64,000 nt of DNA from Kineobactrum sediminis (GCF_002868715.1 NZ_PKLZ01000002.1:186001-250000); one strand, 5' to 3'. Shown: positions 26,083 to 35,789, numbered from the stretch's first letter. The notes: a model not told the origin generated them from the letters alone. Numbers and translations: made by a program.

Positions 26083-28107
26083 ATGACTAAATATCACGTT
26101 TCAGCTGACATAGGTGGCACCTTCACCGATATCGTTATCGAGCCCTCGGATGGGCCGGTATTCGTCAACAAGGTGCCGACAACAAGAGAAAATCCGGCGC
26201 TCGGCGTTATTAACGGGATTACCGATGCCGTCCCGAACCTCGCGGACATCGAGTACTTTGTGCATGGCACCACGGTTGGGCTCAACGCCTTCCTGGAGCG
26301 ACGGGGCGAGCGTGTATTGCTGATCGCCACGGCGGGCGCAGGGGACAGTTATGTGATTGCGAGAGGCAATCGAAACGCCCTCTACGACCTGCGATACAGC
26401 AAGCCGGACCAGCTGGTCCGGCGGCGCGACGTGCACGAAGTTCGCGGCCGCCTGTCCTGGGACGGCAGCGAACTTGAAGCCCTGAACGAGGCGGATTTCC
26501 AGCCCATCATCGACAAGGTGAGAAGCGAGAAGATCAACGCGGTCGCGGTATGCTTCCTGCACAGTTACGCCTATCCCGTACATGAGCTGCGAGCGCGCGA
26601 GATCCTCAGGGCTGCCTTGCCCGATGTCTCGGTATCGCTTTCCCACGATGTGGCGCGCGAATGGCGCGAATACGAGCGCGCCTCTTCCGCGATCATGAAT
26701 GCCTACGTCGCCCCGGTAGTTGAGCGTTACCTGCTCAGCTTGCAGGAGCAACTGCGTACTCGTGGCATGCAGGCCGGGGTGCATATCATGCAATCCAGCG
26801 GTGGTGTTACCACGGCCGACACTGCACGTCAGAAACCGGTGTTCACTTTATTATCTGGCCCGGTTGGGGGAACCATCGCTGGCGCCTCCCTGGCGAAACG
26901 GGTCAATCGTCCCAACCTGTTGTGTGTGGATATGGGTGGCACCTCTTTTGATCTCAGCCTGGTGGTGGATGGCGAAGCCAGTACCACCCTGGAAACCGAG
27001 CTTGAAGGCCTGCCGTTACTGATGTCGATCGTTGACATCCGTACCATCGGTACCGGCGGCGGCTCGGTGGCGTGGCTTGACAATGCCGCGGTTCGTGTTG
27101 GTCCTCGCAGTGCGGGTTCCGTGCCGGGCCCTGCCTGCTATGGCAATGGCGGCACCGAGCCTACGGTGACTGACGCCAACCTTTATCTCGGGCGACTGGG
27201 TGCCAAATCTCTCCTGAGTGGTGACATGTCGCTGGACGCTAATGCCGCCGCCGCGGCCATTGAGGAACTGGCCCGACAGGCGGGCATGCAGGCGATTCCA
27301 TTTGCCGAGGGCATTCTCGCAATCTCCAACGCGGCGATGGCCGATGCCATGCGTACCATCACGGTCAGTGAAGGTGTGGACCCGCGTGACTTCACCCTGG
27401 TGGCGTTCGGCGGTGCCGGCCCCATGGCGGCGGTATTCCTCGCCGAAGAACTGGATATTGGCGAGGTATTGATTCCCCGTTTCCCCGGCACCTTCTCGGC
27501 CTGGGGCATGTTGCAGACTGACTTGCGCCACGACCTCACCCTGAGCTTTTTCCGCGCCGCCGTGGCGGTCACCCCCGATGAACTGGCGGGCCTGTTCGCG
27601 GAACTGGAAGCCGAAGGCACGGAGCTGGTTGTTGCGCAGGGCGTTACCAGGGACCGCGTCTCGTTCCTGCGCTCTGCGGACATGCGCTACTCGGGGCAGG
27701 AATACACGATCAATATCGCGTTGCCCGAAGCGCTGGATATCGAGGCCCTCAGCACGAGCTTCCACGATACCCACAAGCAGCGCCATGGCCACTCGAGCCC
27801 GGGAGCGCCTATTGAATTCGTCAATCTACGGCTGGCGGCCATCGGTGCCATCAACAAATACGATGAGCATCCGCACACGGTGACCGGAGATGGCAGTGAT
27901 GCGGTTATCGGCCAGCGAGACGCAGTTTTTCGTGGTGGCAGGCTGAATGCGCCGGTATTGCGGCGCGACCGGTTGCCTCCCGGTTACCAGCTTTCGGGGC
28001 CGGCGATTATTGAAGAGCAAAGCGCCACCACCGTTATTCCGGACAGCTGGCACTTGCAGGTCGATGAAGAATGCAACCTGATACTGACGCGAGGAGAACA
28101 GTCATGA
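26083..28107 (+). CDS. hyuA: Hydantoinase/oxoprolinase family protein, subunit A (HyuA-like)
   Basis: The 674-residue protein has the actin-like ATPase fold of HyuA/5-oxoprolinase: VSADIGGTFTDIVIE at the very N-terminus, EYFVHGTTVGLNAFLERRG, LSHDVAREWREYERASSAIMNAY, LLSGPVGGTIAGASLA, DMGGTSFDLSLV and the DPRDFTLVAFGGAGPM block. These proteins open cyclic amides (hydantoins, 5-oxoproline) in an ATP-dependent way, or form the A/B part of acetone-type carboxylases. No third small carboxylase subunit is adjacent, and an NCS1 permease follows, so a ring-opening role on a nitrogen heterocycle is favoured. Its stop overlaps the hyuB ATG. Confidence 0.93.
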   Translation: MTKYHVSADIGGTFTDIVIEPSDGPVFVNKVPTTRENPALGVINGITDAVPNLADIEYFVHGTTVGLNAFLERRGERVLLIATAGAGDSYVIARGNRNALYDLRYSKPDQLVRRRDVHEVRGRLSWDGSELEALNEADFQPIIDKVRSEKINAVAVCFLHSYAYPVHELRAREILRAALPDVSVSLSHDVAREWREYERASSAIMNAYVAPVVERYLLSLQEQLRTRGMQAGVHIMQSSGGVTTADTARQKPVFTLLSGPVGGTIAGASLAKRVNRPNLLCVDMGGTSFDLSLVVDGEASTTLETELEGLPLLMSIVDIRTIGTGGGSVAWLDNAAVRVGPRSAGSVPGPACYGNGGTEPTVTDANLYLGRLGAKSLLSGDMSLDANAAAAAIEELARQAGMQAIPFAEGILAISNAAMADAMRTITVSEGVDPRDFTLVAFGGAGPMAAVFLAEELDIGEVLIPRFPGTFSAWGMLQTDLRHDLTLSFFRAAVAVTPDELAGLFAELEAEGTELVVAQGVTRDRVSFLRSADMRYSGQEYTINIALPEALDIEALSTSFHDTHKQRHGHSSPGAPIEFVNLRLAAIGAINKYDEHPHTVTGDGSDAVIGQRDAVFRGGRLNAPVLRRDRLPPGYQLSGPAIIEEQSATTVIPDSWHLQVDEECNLILTRGEQS

Positions 28108-29783
28108 ACCCGGTGGACCCTATTACCACGGAGATCATTCGCAACGCCTTTATCTCCATCGCCAGTGACATGAATGCGACCCTGATTCGCAGCGCCTTTA
28201 CGCCCGTGATCTATGAAGGCAAGGATTGCTCGGTGGCGCTGATCGATGAGAATGGTGAAGTGCTCGGCCAATCCCTGGGCCTGCCCCTGTTTCTGGGTAA
28301 CCTGGAAATCTGCGTCAAGATCATGGCCGAGCGTTATGGCTGGGACTACTTTCAGGAGGGAGACGTGTTCTACATGAACGACTCCTATATGACCGGTACC
28401 CACCTCAATGACTCCACCATCATCATGCCCATTTTCTGGCGCGGCCAGCGTATAGGCTTTGCCGCCTCGCGAGCCCACTGGCTGGATGTTGGCGCCAAGG
28501 ATCCCGGCACCCCGGTGGACTCGCACGAAATATACCAGGAGGGGACACGCTGGGGGCCTACCCGTTTGTACGATGCGGGCAAGCCGCGGCAGGATGTCAT
28601 TGAGTTGCTGCGTTTGAACAGCCGCTTCGGCGATGCGACGATCGGTGATCTCAATGCGCAGATTGCCGCTGGCAATACCGGTGAACAGCGCTTGCAGGCC
28701 CTGTTTGAGCGTTTCGGGCCCGAGACCATCCGCGCCGCCCGGGATGAAATCTACAAGCAGACCGAAGCCCGGGAGCGCGAGGAAATTACCGCATTGCCCG
28801 ATGGCGAATACAGCGCCGAAGGCACCATTGATGACGACGGGCTGGGTAACGGCCCGATACCGGTGAAGCTGAAGGTGACCATTGCCGGCGACGCCATGAC
28901 AGTTGACCTTGCGGGCTCTGCCGACCAGGCAGCCGGGCCGGTCAACTGCGGCTTGACCCAGACTGTGGCCGCGGCGCGCGTGGCCTACAAGCTGCTTATC
29001 TGCTCTGAAGAGTCACCAAATGGTGGTTCCTTCCAGGCCCTGGACGTGCAGGCCCCGGTGAGATCGATCTTTCACGCCCAGGAGCCAGCCCCCTGTGGCT
29101 GGTATTTTACCCCCCTGGGCCTGCTGATAGACCTGATCGTGAAAGCGTTGTCCGAAGTGTTGCCGGGCAAGGCAGCGGGAGCCCACTACGGCGATTCCAT
29201 GGTCATTACCATCGCCGGACAGGATCCGCGGCACAACGACGATTTCTACCTCATGATTGAGCCCACCACGGGTGGCTGGGGCGCTTTCGATGGAGGGGAT
29301 GGCGCCAATTCACTGATCAACAACGTCAACGGCAGCTTCAAAGACCTGCCGATTGAGGTTTTTGAGAGCAAGTACCCGCTGCGCATACTCAGTTATGGCA
29401 TTCGCCAGGACTCGGGGGGCGCCGGCAAGTATCGCGGCGGCAACGGTACCTACCGCGAATACCTGGTGGAGTCGGACTCATCGCTCTGGCTCTGGTTTGA
29501 GCGCTCCGACACGCCGGCTTGGGGCCTGTTTGGCGGTGGTTCGGGTGCTGCACCCAAGGTCCTGATCCAGCGTCCCGGCCAGGAAACCATGGAGCGGCTG
29601 AAGGCCAATGACATCAAGATTCCACGGGGCAGTGTAATCCGGTCCATGACAGGTGGCGGTGGTGGATATGGTGATCCGGAAGAACGCGATCCGCGGCAGG
29701 TTCGCGAGGACCTGCTGGATGGCTTCATCTCACCCGAGCATGCCAGCACAGTGTATGGCGTCAGCCCGGAGGCAGTGGACTAG
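28104..29783 (+). CDS. hyuB: Hydantoinase B family protein (HyuB-like)
   Basis: A 559-residue HyuB/oxoprolinase-B protein. It shows PITTEIIRNAFISIASDMNATLIRSAFTPVIYE at the start (typical TEI-R-F...-E-M motif), DVFYMNDSYMTGTHLNDSTII with probable metal-binding Asp/His residues, and FAASRAHWLDVG. The middle has VDLAGSADQAAGPVN, and the end has a DSGGAGKYRGGNG motif and a GGGGYGDPEERDP tail. It forms a complex with HyuA. The ATG at 28104 overlaps the hyuA stop (ATGA) and has a GAGGAGAA site. Confidence 0.93.
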   Translation: MNPVDPITTEIIRNAFISIASDMNATLIRSAFTPVIYEGKDCSVALIDENGEVLGQSLGLPLFLGNLEICVKIMAERYGWDYFQEGDVFYMNDSYMTGTHLNDSTIIMPIFWRGQRIGFAASRAHWLDVGAKDPGTPVDSHEIYQEGTRWGPTRLYDAGKPRQDVIELLRLNSRFGDATIGDLNAQIAAGNTGEQRLQALFERFGPETIRAARDEIYKQTEAREREEITALPDGEYSAEGTIDDDGLGNGPIPVKLKVTIAGDAMTVDLAGSADQAAGPVNCGLTQTVAAARVAYKLLICSEESPNGGSFQALDVQAPVRSIFHAQEPAPCGWYFTPLGLLIDLIVKALSEVLPGKAAGAHYGDSMVITIAGQDPRHNDDFYLMIEPTTGGWGAFDGGDGANSLINNVNGSFKDLPIEVFESKYPLRILSYGIRQDSGGAGKYRGGNGTYREYLVESDSSLWLWFERSDTPAWGLFGGGSGAAPKVLIQRPGQETMERLKANDIKIPRGSVIRSMTGGGGGYGDPEERDPRQVREDLLDGFISPEHASTVYGVSPEAVD

Positions 29784-31058
29784 TTGGGGGTGTCAACGCC
29801 CAGAGTTGACGCAGGGGACACGTTGTCCGGGGTGCATATCGCGCTGGTAATTATCGGTGGCACCATCGGTATGGCGGTGTTTCTTGTGTCGGCGCAGATC
29901 GGGGGTTCGCTTGGCCTGTACCACGCGGCCTGGGCGTTTGCGGCCGGCTGCCTGATCCTCGCGGTCATGGGCTCGCTGACTTCTTACGTGGGGGCGTCGA
30001 CCCGGCTTACCACCTACCAGCTTTGCGCCCACGCTTTTGGTGGCGTTGGTGCGCAGTTGGTGAATACCGTGATTGCGCTGTCATTGATCGGTTGGTTCGC
30101 AGTGATCAGCAACACGCTGGGATCGTTATCGGATTTTGTCTTCTCGCGTTTGTATGGCTGGCAGTTACCGGTGGCTTTTTATGTTGTAGCAAGCAGTACG
30201 GCGATAGTGCTGGTCACCGTTACCGGGTTTCGTGGCATCGACAAAATAGCGTTGTGGATGACGCCGGCCATGTTGTTGCTGGTTTTATATGCGGCCGTTG
30301 GAAGCATCGACCAGGTGGCGGACTGGAGCCGCCCTGTTGATGGTGCCACGGAAATGAGTTTCTCCGCGGCGGTCTCCGCAGTGGTGGGGTCTTACATTGC
30401 AGGCGTGATCATCCAGCCTGATTACAGTCGCTTTGCCCGCAATACCAAGCACGCCGTGGGCGCGGCCTTTATTGCCCTGGGCATCTGTTTTCCCAGCGTC
30501 ATGTTTCTTGCGGCAATTCCCGGTTCGGCACTCAGTCAGGTTGACTTGCGTGGCTTACTACTTGCCATGGGTGTCGGCTTGCCTGCATTCAGTCTGCTGT
30601 TTCTTGGAGCGTGGTCTTCGAATGTCCTGTGCCTGTATTCCTCCAGCCTTTCCATGTCGACAGTGGTTCGGCGCATAGCGTATTGGAAGGTAGTTGTCAC
30701 GATCGGTGTATTGGGCACCCTGCTGGCGTTGGTGGATGCGCAGATCTACCTGGTGAACTTCCTGGTATTGCTTGGCATTACCATCCCACCTCTGGGCGCT
30801 ATTTATCTGGTAGAGGCACTACTGCTTACCCGTCCGGCTGTTGCCGATACGACCTCTTCGCCGGCACGACCGCAAACAACGCAATGGCGGGCCTTACTTG
30901 CCTGGGTGCTAGCGACAGGTTTTGGGTTTGGGGTCCAGAACGAACTACTGGCAATCACCGGCGTTTCATCCATTGATGCGATCCTGGTTTCGGCAGTGGT
31001 TTTTCTCTTGCTCAATCGCGGGCGCTTCCGGCGCCCGGTACTTATCGCGGCAGTATGA
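29784..31058 (+). CDS. NCS1/CodB-type purine-cytosine permease family transporter
   Basis: This 424-residue inner-membrane protein has about 12 hydrophobic helices. Early motifs GGTIGMAVFLVSAQIGGSLGLY and SYVGASTRLTTYQLC are those of nucleobase-cation symporters of the CodB/PucI type, as is SYIAGVIIQPDYSRFARNTKHA in the middle. Substrates of the family include cytosine, allantoin and hydantoins. The frame begins directly at the hyuB stop. TTG at 29784, 11 bases after GGAGG, is the likeliest start; GTG at 29790 is the alternative. In this cluster it would bring the hyu substrate across the inner membrane. Confidence 0.88.
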   Translation: MGVSTPRVDAGDTLSGVHIALVIIGGTIGMAVFLVSAQIGGSLGLYHAAWAFAAGCLILAVMGSLTSYVGASTRLTTYQLCAHAFGGVGAQLVNTVIALSLIGWFAVISNTLGSLSDFVFSRLYGWQLPVAFYVVASSTAIVLVTVTGFRGIDKIALWMTPAMLLLVLYAAVGSIDQVADWSRPVDGATEMSFSAAVSAVVGSYIAGVIIQPDYSRFARNTKHAVGAAFIALGICFPSVMFLAAIPGSALSQVDLRGLLLAMGVGLPAFSLLFLGAWSSNVLCLYSSSLSMSTVVRRIAYWKVVVTIGVLGTLLALVDAQIYLVNFLVLLGITIPPLGAIYLVEALLLTRPAVADTTSSPARPQTTQWRALLAWVLATGFGFGVQNELLAITGVSSIDAILVSAVVFLLLNRGRFRRPVLIAAV

Positions 31059-31096
31059 GTGCACCGCAACACTACTATTAAAGGGAGATCGACAAG

Positions 31097-32104
31097 ATGC
31101 ATAAAGCCTGGGTAATTCACGACTACAGCGGCTTCGAAGAACTCAGCCTGGAACAGTTCCCCGACGAGAAACCTGGCCCGGGCGAGGTTCGGCTCAGGGT
31201 GGAAGCCTTCGCCTTGAACTGGGGCGACATGGACCTGATGGAAAATCGGTACTCCTACAGTTTCTCGAGCTTTCCCGCCAGGATCGGTATGGAGGCGGCG
31301 GGTATTGTCGATGCGGTCGGGCCGGGGGTCGACGGTATTGAAATCGGCGAGCGCTACTGCACGCTGCCACACTTCTATGACAATCGCGGAGCGAGTGGTG
31401 AAGCGCTCATTGTCAACGCGCGCTACGTGACCAGGGCACCTGCCAACCTGAGTGCCGTCGAAGCTGCGTCCGTGTGGATGCAGTACCTCACGGCCTACTA
31501 CCCGGTGGTGGAACTTGCCCATGCGCAGCCCGGGCGTGTCATTCTGGTCACCGCGGCAACCAGCACGGCAGGCGCTGCTGCCCTGGAGATCGGGCGACTG
31601 TGTGGCGCTACCATGATCGGCACGACCCGCTACGACTATAACCGTCCCTACCTTGAGTCCGCTGGTGCCGACCATATCGTCGTGACCGGCTCGACCAATG
31701 AAGGGTTTGCAGCCCGGTTGAAAGCGTTGACGGAGGGTTACGGGATCGATGCCGCGTACGACTCGATCGGTGGCGGACTGATGAATGAATACGTTGGCGC
31801 GCTGGCAAAAAATGCACGGATCTTTTTCTATGGAATGCTCGATAAGGACTTTCCCGAGATACCGTACGCCGCGCTCTTTCAGTCCAATGCGCTGTTCCAG
31901 GCCTATTCGGTCTTCAACTACGTGGAAGACGATGAGATGTGTGCCCGGGGCGTTGAGTGGGTTAACGATGCCCTGGCCGCAGGCGAAATCTCACCCAGGA
32001 TTGACCGTGTCTATGCGATGGATGAGTACATTGAGGCGTGTCGATACCTGAAAGAGCCAAGACAGACGCACGGCAAGGTCGTTATCGAAACCGGTATCCG
32101 CTGA
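31097..32104 (+). CDS. MDR-family NAD(P)-dependent oxidoreductase (quinone-reductase type)
   Basis: A 335-residue medium-chain reductase. It has the GroES-like N-terminal fold (PGPGEVRLRVEAFALNWGDMDLMENRYSY), FPARIGMEAAGIVDAVGPGVDGIEIGERY, and an altered nucleotide motif (ITAATSTAGAAALEIGRLCGAT) instead of the usual AxxGGVG. Catalytic and structural zinc ligands are lacking, so it is a zinc-independent quinone-oxidoreductase-like enzyme. A GGGAG site precedes the ATG. It follows the NCS1 permease by 38 bases and closes the hyu cluster; it may reduce an unsaturated product of that pathway. Confidence 0.88.
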   Translation: MHKAWVIHDYSGFEELSLEQFPDEKPGPGEVRLRVEAFALNWGDMDLMENRYSYSFSSFPARIGMEAAGIVDAVGPGVDGIEIGERYCTLPHFYDNRGASGEALIVNARYVTRAPANLSAVEAASVWMQYLTAYYPVVELAHAQPGRVILVTAATSTAGAAALEIGRLCGATMIGTTRYDYNRPYLESAGADHIVVTGSTNEGFAARLKALTEGYGIDAAYDSIGGGLMNEYVGALAKNARIFFYGMLDKDFPEIPYAALFQSNALFQAYSVFNYVEDDEMCARGVEWVNDALAAGEISPRIDRVYAMDEYIEACRYLKEPRQTHGKVVIETGIR

Positions 32105-32138
32105 TCCGCAACCGCCAGCGCCCAACCGCAACTACGGT

Positions 32139-33173
32139 TCAGGCCTGGCAATCCAGCACGATCTTGCCCGCTACCGCCCCCGCGTCGATCAGGCGGTGAA
32201 CGTCAGCCGCCTCCGCCAGCGGCCGTACCTCGGCGACAGCGGGATGCAGTCGCCCCTCCCTGAGCCATTGCAGCAAGGTCATCACATCCTCGCGGAATTC
32301 TTCCGGGTGTTTCTCGCGCCGGGACTGGATGTTGTAAAACCCCGTAGCGCGGCCATCCGGGCGCAAGCGCCAGAAGCCCAGCAGTTTGGCGAAACCCCAT
32401 AGCAGGCTGGGTATGGATTCCTCACCGGTGGTGACTTGCAGGGCGCCAAAGCCCACCAGTTTGCCGCGCCGGGCGACGCAACGGTAGGAGCGAGGCCAGT
32501 TGTGGCCACCTATGGTGTCAAACACGGCCTGTACACCCTGGCCATCGGTCAGCCGGCTGATTTCCGCGACAAAATCGGTAGTGCGGTAGTCAATGGGGGT
32601 GGCGCCAAGGCTGCGCACCAGTTCGTGCTTGGCGGCGGAGGCCGTACCGTACACGGTAAGTTCCAGCTCCCGTGCAAGCTCCAGGAATGCAGTACCCACC
32701 GCACCGCCGGCCGCATGAACGAGGATTCTGTCCCCCGGTGTGAGCGCACACTCCCGGGTCAGCATCTGGTAGGCGGTGGTGTAGGACAGGATCATGCAGA
32801 CCGCCTGCGCCGGCTCCAGACCGGCAGGGCAGGGGATTATCCGTTCCGCGTCTGCCAACAGGTACTGGCTGTAACCGCCGGTCACCGGCATATCCGCAAC
32901 GTAATCCCCCGGCTGCAGGGTGCTTACGCCGCTGCCCACGCCGTCCACCATCCCGAACCAGTCGTAGCCCAGGGTGAACGGCGGCTTTTGCTTTACCCCC
33001 GGGTACTGGCCCTGCCGGATGACGGTATCGGTAAAGCCGGTGCCGGCGGTCAGTACCTTCACTCGCACCTGGCCGGGGCCGGGCTCTGGCAGCTGCTGCT
33101 CTGTCACCACCTTGAGGTTTTCGGGTCCGCCAAAGGCGGTGAGCTCAATACGCTGCCAGTTGGTTGCTTTCAT
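32139..33173 (-). CDS. MDR-family quinone oxidoreductase/zinc-binding-dehydrogenase-like protein
   Basis: This 344-residue protein has the GroES-like domain PGPGQVRVKVLTAGTGFTDTVIRQGQYPG, FTLGYDWFGMVDGVGSGV and the Rossmann motif ILVHAAGGAVGTAFLELARELEL, with FDTIGGHNWPRSYRCVARRGKLVGFGA further on. The AAGGAVG motif and missing zinc ligands place it with quinone reductase/VAT1-like proteins. It converges with the plus-strand MDR gene just left of it (34 bases between stops) but is only distantly similar, so this is not a recent duplication. It stands alone, divergent from the GlpD-type gene. Confidence 0.9.
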   Translation of the reverse strand: MKATNWQRIELTAFGGPENLKVVTEQQLPEPGPGQVRVKVLTAGTGFTDTVIRQGQYPGVKQKPPFTLGYDWFGMVDGVGSGVSTLQPGDYVADMPVTGGYSQYLLADAERIIPCPAGLEPAQAVCMILSYTTAYQMLTRECALTPGDRILVHAAGGAVGTAFLELARELELTVYGTASAAKHELVRSLGATPIDYRTTDFVAEISRLTDGQGVQAVFDTIGGHNWPRSYRCVARRGKLVGFGALQVTTGEESIPSLLWGFAKLLGFWRLRPDGRATGFYNIQSRREKHPEEFREDVMTLLQWLREGRLHPAVAEVRPLAEAADVHRLIDAGAVAGKIVLDCQA

Positions 33174-33295
33174 GCGTTCGCTTCCTGTGTGGTCTTCCCC
33201 CGGGAGATACCGGGCGCTATGGCGCCGTTGTCCGCAGCCTGCTACCGTAAACCAGCTTAGGCTAATTCTACGTTAACCGGGGCGACAGACTAACC

Positions 33296-34936
33296 ATGGC
33301 CACCACACTTCGCCAGACCAACCTGACCAAGCTCGCCGGCCAGGAATTCGACGTGCTCATCATCGGCGGCGGTATTAACGGCGCGGTATCCGCGGCGGCC
33401 CTGGCCGGGCGCGGAGTGAAAGTGGCGCTGATCGAGCGCGACGACTTCGCCGGCGGGGTCAGTTCCCAGTCCTCCAACCTGGCCTGGGGCGGCATCAAGT
33501 ACCTGGAAAACTACGAATTCCTGCTGGTCAACAAGCTGTGCAGGTCACGCAATGAGCTAATGCGCGCCTATCCCTCCACGGTAAAGGAAATCCGCTTCTT
33601 CACCACCATCCAGAAAGGCTTTCGCTGGCCGCCGTTCTTCATCTTCCTGGGAAGCGTGCTGTACTGGATCATGGGTCGTTTCAAGACCCGGCCACCGCGC
33701 TATATCAGCGCCCGTCAACTGGAGGCCACCGAGCCGGTGATCAACACCACCAATGTGGCGGGGGGGCTGGAGTACTCCGACTGCTACCTGTACGACAACG
33801 ACGCCCGCTTTACCTTTGGCTTTATCCGCAAGGCGCTGGATTATGGCTGCGTGGCGGCCAATTACGTGGCCGCCACGGCTATGCACAGGGAAAACGGGCG
33901 CTGGCTGGTGCAGGCCCGGGACGCCACCACCGGAGACACCTTCACCGTAGCCGCCAAAGCCCTGGTGAATGCCGCCGGGCCCTGGCTGGATGCGCTCAAT
34001 CGGGATACCGGCATCACCACCGCCCACCACCACCTGTTCTCCAAGGGCATACACCTGATCGTTGACCGGGTCACCGACAACAAGCGCGTACTCACGTTCT
34101 TTGCCAGTGACGGCCGGCTGTTCTTCCTTATCCCCATGGGCCCGCGCACCTGCGTGGGTACCACCGATACCCAGGTGGAATCCCCCGAGGTGGGAGTCAC
34201 CGACGAAGATCGCGATTTTGTGTTGCACAATATCAACACCCTGCTGGACATGACCCCGCCGCTCACCCGCGACAGCATCATTGCCGAGCGCTGTGGTGTG
34301 CGCCCCCTGGCCGTGCGCGGTGAGGGCGGTGCGGCGGACTGGGTACAACTGTCCCGCAAGCACGCCATAGAGGTGGACCGCGAGCGCCGGCACCTGAGTA
34401 TCCTTGGCGGTAAGCTCACCGACTGCCTGAACGTGGGCAACGAAGTGGTGACGGAGCTGGCAAAAATGGGCATCAGCGTACCGGAGCCCGATGCGTGCTG
34501 GTACGGGGAACCACCGGCGGAGCTGCGCGAGGAATACCTGCGCCAGGCGCGACTGATGAAGCTGGATGACCTCACCGATCCCTCATCTTCCGAACCCCTG
34601 AGCGAACGCTTCTGGCGCCGCTACGGCCAATCCGCCTTTCACCTGCTGGAGCGCATTCGCGAGGATCGCAGCTGCGCTCGCCTGCTGATCGCCCGCGCCG
34701 AATACACCCGCTGTGAAATGGAGCTTACCGCCCAGCGCGAGATGGTGGTCACACTGGAAGACTTCATGCGCCGCCGCTCCAAGATTGAACTGGTGTTGCG
34801 GCCGGAGGAGATTGCGGCGGCACCGGGGTTACGGCGCGCGGCGGAGATCCTGTTCGGGGAGCGGGCGGAGGAGAAGCTTGCCGAGTATCTGGCCAGGCCG
34901 ATTGATCTCGTTGCGGCGCCGCAACCGCCCGGTTGA
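33296..34936 (+). CDS. glpD: FAD-dependent glycerol-3-phosphate dehydrogenase/oxidase
   Basis: A 546-residue flavoprotein of the GlpD/GlpO family. The N-terminal FAD fold is FDVLIIGGGINGAVSAAALAGRGVKVALIERDDFAGGVSSQSSNLAWGGIKYLE. The central part has ARFTFGFIRKALDYGCVAANY and VNAAGPWLDAL, and LFFLIPMGPRTCVGTTDTQVE marks the substrate domain. A C-terminal DAO_C domain (about 385-510) includes RYGQSAFHLLERI. The family oxidises sn-glycerol 3-phosphate at the membrane and passes electrons to quinone. No other glp gene is nearby. The gene name is by family; substrate is not proven by context. Confidence 0.88.
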   Translation: MATTLRQTNLTKLAGQEFDVLIIGGGINGAVSAAALAGRGVKVALIERDDFAGGVSSQSSNLAWGGIKYLENYEFLLVNKLCRSRNELMRAYPSTVKEIRFFTTIQKGFRWPPFFIFLGSVLYWIMGRFKTRPPRYISARQLEATEPVINTTNVAGGLEYSDCYLYDNDARFTFGFIRKALDYGCVAANYVAATAMHRENGRWLVQARDATTGDTFTVAAKALVNAAGPWLDALNRDTGITTAHHHLFSKGIHLIVDRVTDNKRVLTFFASDGRLFFLIPMGPRTCVGTTDTQVESPEVGVTDEDRDFVLHNINTLLDMTPPLTRDSIIAERCGVRPLAVRGEGGAADWVQLSRKHAIEVDRERRHLSILGGKLTDCLNVGNEVVTELAKMGISVPEPDACWYGEPPAELREEYLRQARLMKLDDLTDPSSSEPLSERFWRRYGQSAFHLLERIREDRSCARLLIARAEYTRCEMELTAQREMVVTLEDFMRRRSKIELVLRPEEIAAAPGLRRAAEILFGERAEEKLAEYLARPIDLVAAPQPPG

Positions 34937-34976
34937 CCATTACGATAGCTGTATCAATATAGGCGGATGCCAAACA

Positions 34977-35531
34977 TTACCCTTGCTGTAGTTGGTAGTC
35001 GCGCCAGCCAGGGAGGCTTTCAGGGTAATCCGCCGGTCGCTGGTCACCATAGGCTCGCTGGCGCAGCTCACTGCCCATTGCCTGCGAATAATCGCTCAGG
35101 GGAACGTAGTAAAGAAAGTGCAGTTCCCTGCTCTGGAAACGCCAGCTGCCCTCCTCCAGCCGATAGCGATCGTGATAACGCAGTGCCGCGATGAACGCGC
35201 AGCCATTGCGCCACAGCTCGGCGTGGGCAGAAACCGTACCGCGGGCCCGGTCCGGGTCATCTGGCTCACGTTCAATGAAGTGGTCGTGACTGACATGATT
35301 ACTGATCCCGAGACTGCGAAAGCGCTCTATGAACTGGCTGACAATGGCCTGCCTTCCCTGTGCGCACATAACACCGTCGCGGGAACCGAAGCTGGCGTCG
35401 GCGGTGAACAGCGCACCGATCGCCTCCAGGTCGTGATCGTCCACGGCGAGGCCGTAGCCCGCCACCAGGTTGCGGATTTGCTCTCGGGCCTCCAGTTCAT
35501 GGAGGCGTGCTTCCAGTGAATTGCTTGGCAT
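34977..35531 (-). CDS. NTF2/SnoaL-like protein
   Basis: A 184-residue protein with a SnoaL_4-type fold: RLHELEAREQIRNLVAGYGLAVDDHDLEAIGALFTADASFGSRDG at the start (helix pair and first strand), then IVSQFIERF, a histidine-rich SNHVSHDHFIE strand, RYHDRYRLEEGSWRFQSRELHFLYYVPL and a tail with PESLPGWRDYQ. Proteins of this kind often act as dehydratases, isomerases or ring-modifying proteins in steroid, terpenoid or aromatic degradation. It sits beside a TBDR-NmrA-MFS cluster but on the other strand. The function cannot be fixed. Confidence 0.85.
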   Translation of the reverse strand: MPSNSLEARLHELEAREQIRNLVAGYGLAVDDHDLEAIGALFTADASFGSRDGVMCAQGRQAIVSQFIERFRSLGISNHVSHDHFIEREPDDPDRARGTVSAHAELWRNGCAFIAALRYHDRYRLEEGSWRFQSRELHFLYYVPLSDYSQAMGSELRQRAYGDQRPADYPESLPGWRDYQLQQG

Positions 35532-35630
35532 AGTGCTTGTCTCCAGTATGGTTTTTTGGCGCCAACGCTAAACCCTGTGCCCTGTAGCGCTTACCGGCAG
35601 CCGGTAACTGCAAATTTGTTTGTACAGCCA

Positions 35631-35659
35631 TTGACATGTTTGCGTCAAGCAACTATGTT
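35631..35659 (+). promoter_or_regulatory. Candidate sigma-70 promoter of the second TonB-dependent receptor gene
   Basis: TTGACA (35631-35636), a 17-base spacer and TATGTT (35654-35659) give a good match to -35/-10. Transcription would begin near 35666, leaving about 124 bases of leader before the receptor ATG. The spacer contains an inverted pair TTGAC/GTCAA. Confidence 0.5.
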
Positions 35660-35789
35660 TCCGCTTGAATAAAATTCAATAACTGCCAGGCTCTTGAATG
35701 CGCCCCGCATTGCACGATTTTGTACATGGACTTTGTCCTGCCCCCAATCGCTAACAATAAACTGCATATCACAGATAAAGGAAAGAACT

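Noticed and set aside
26083-29783. Acetone or acetophenone carboxylase alpha and beta subunits
   Set aside because: HyuA/B-like proteins include these, but the third carboxylase subunit is absent and an NCS1 permease is linked, so ring opening is favoured; not fully excluded.
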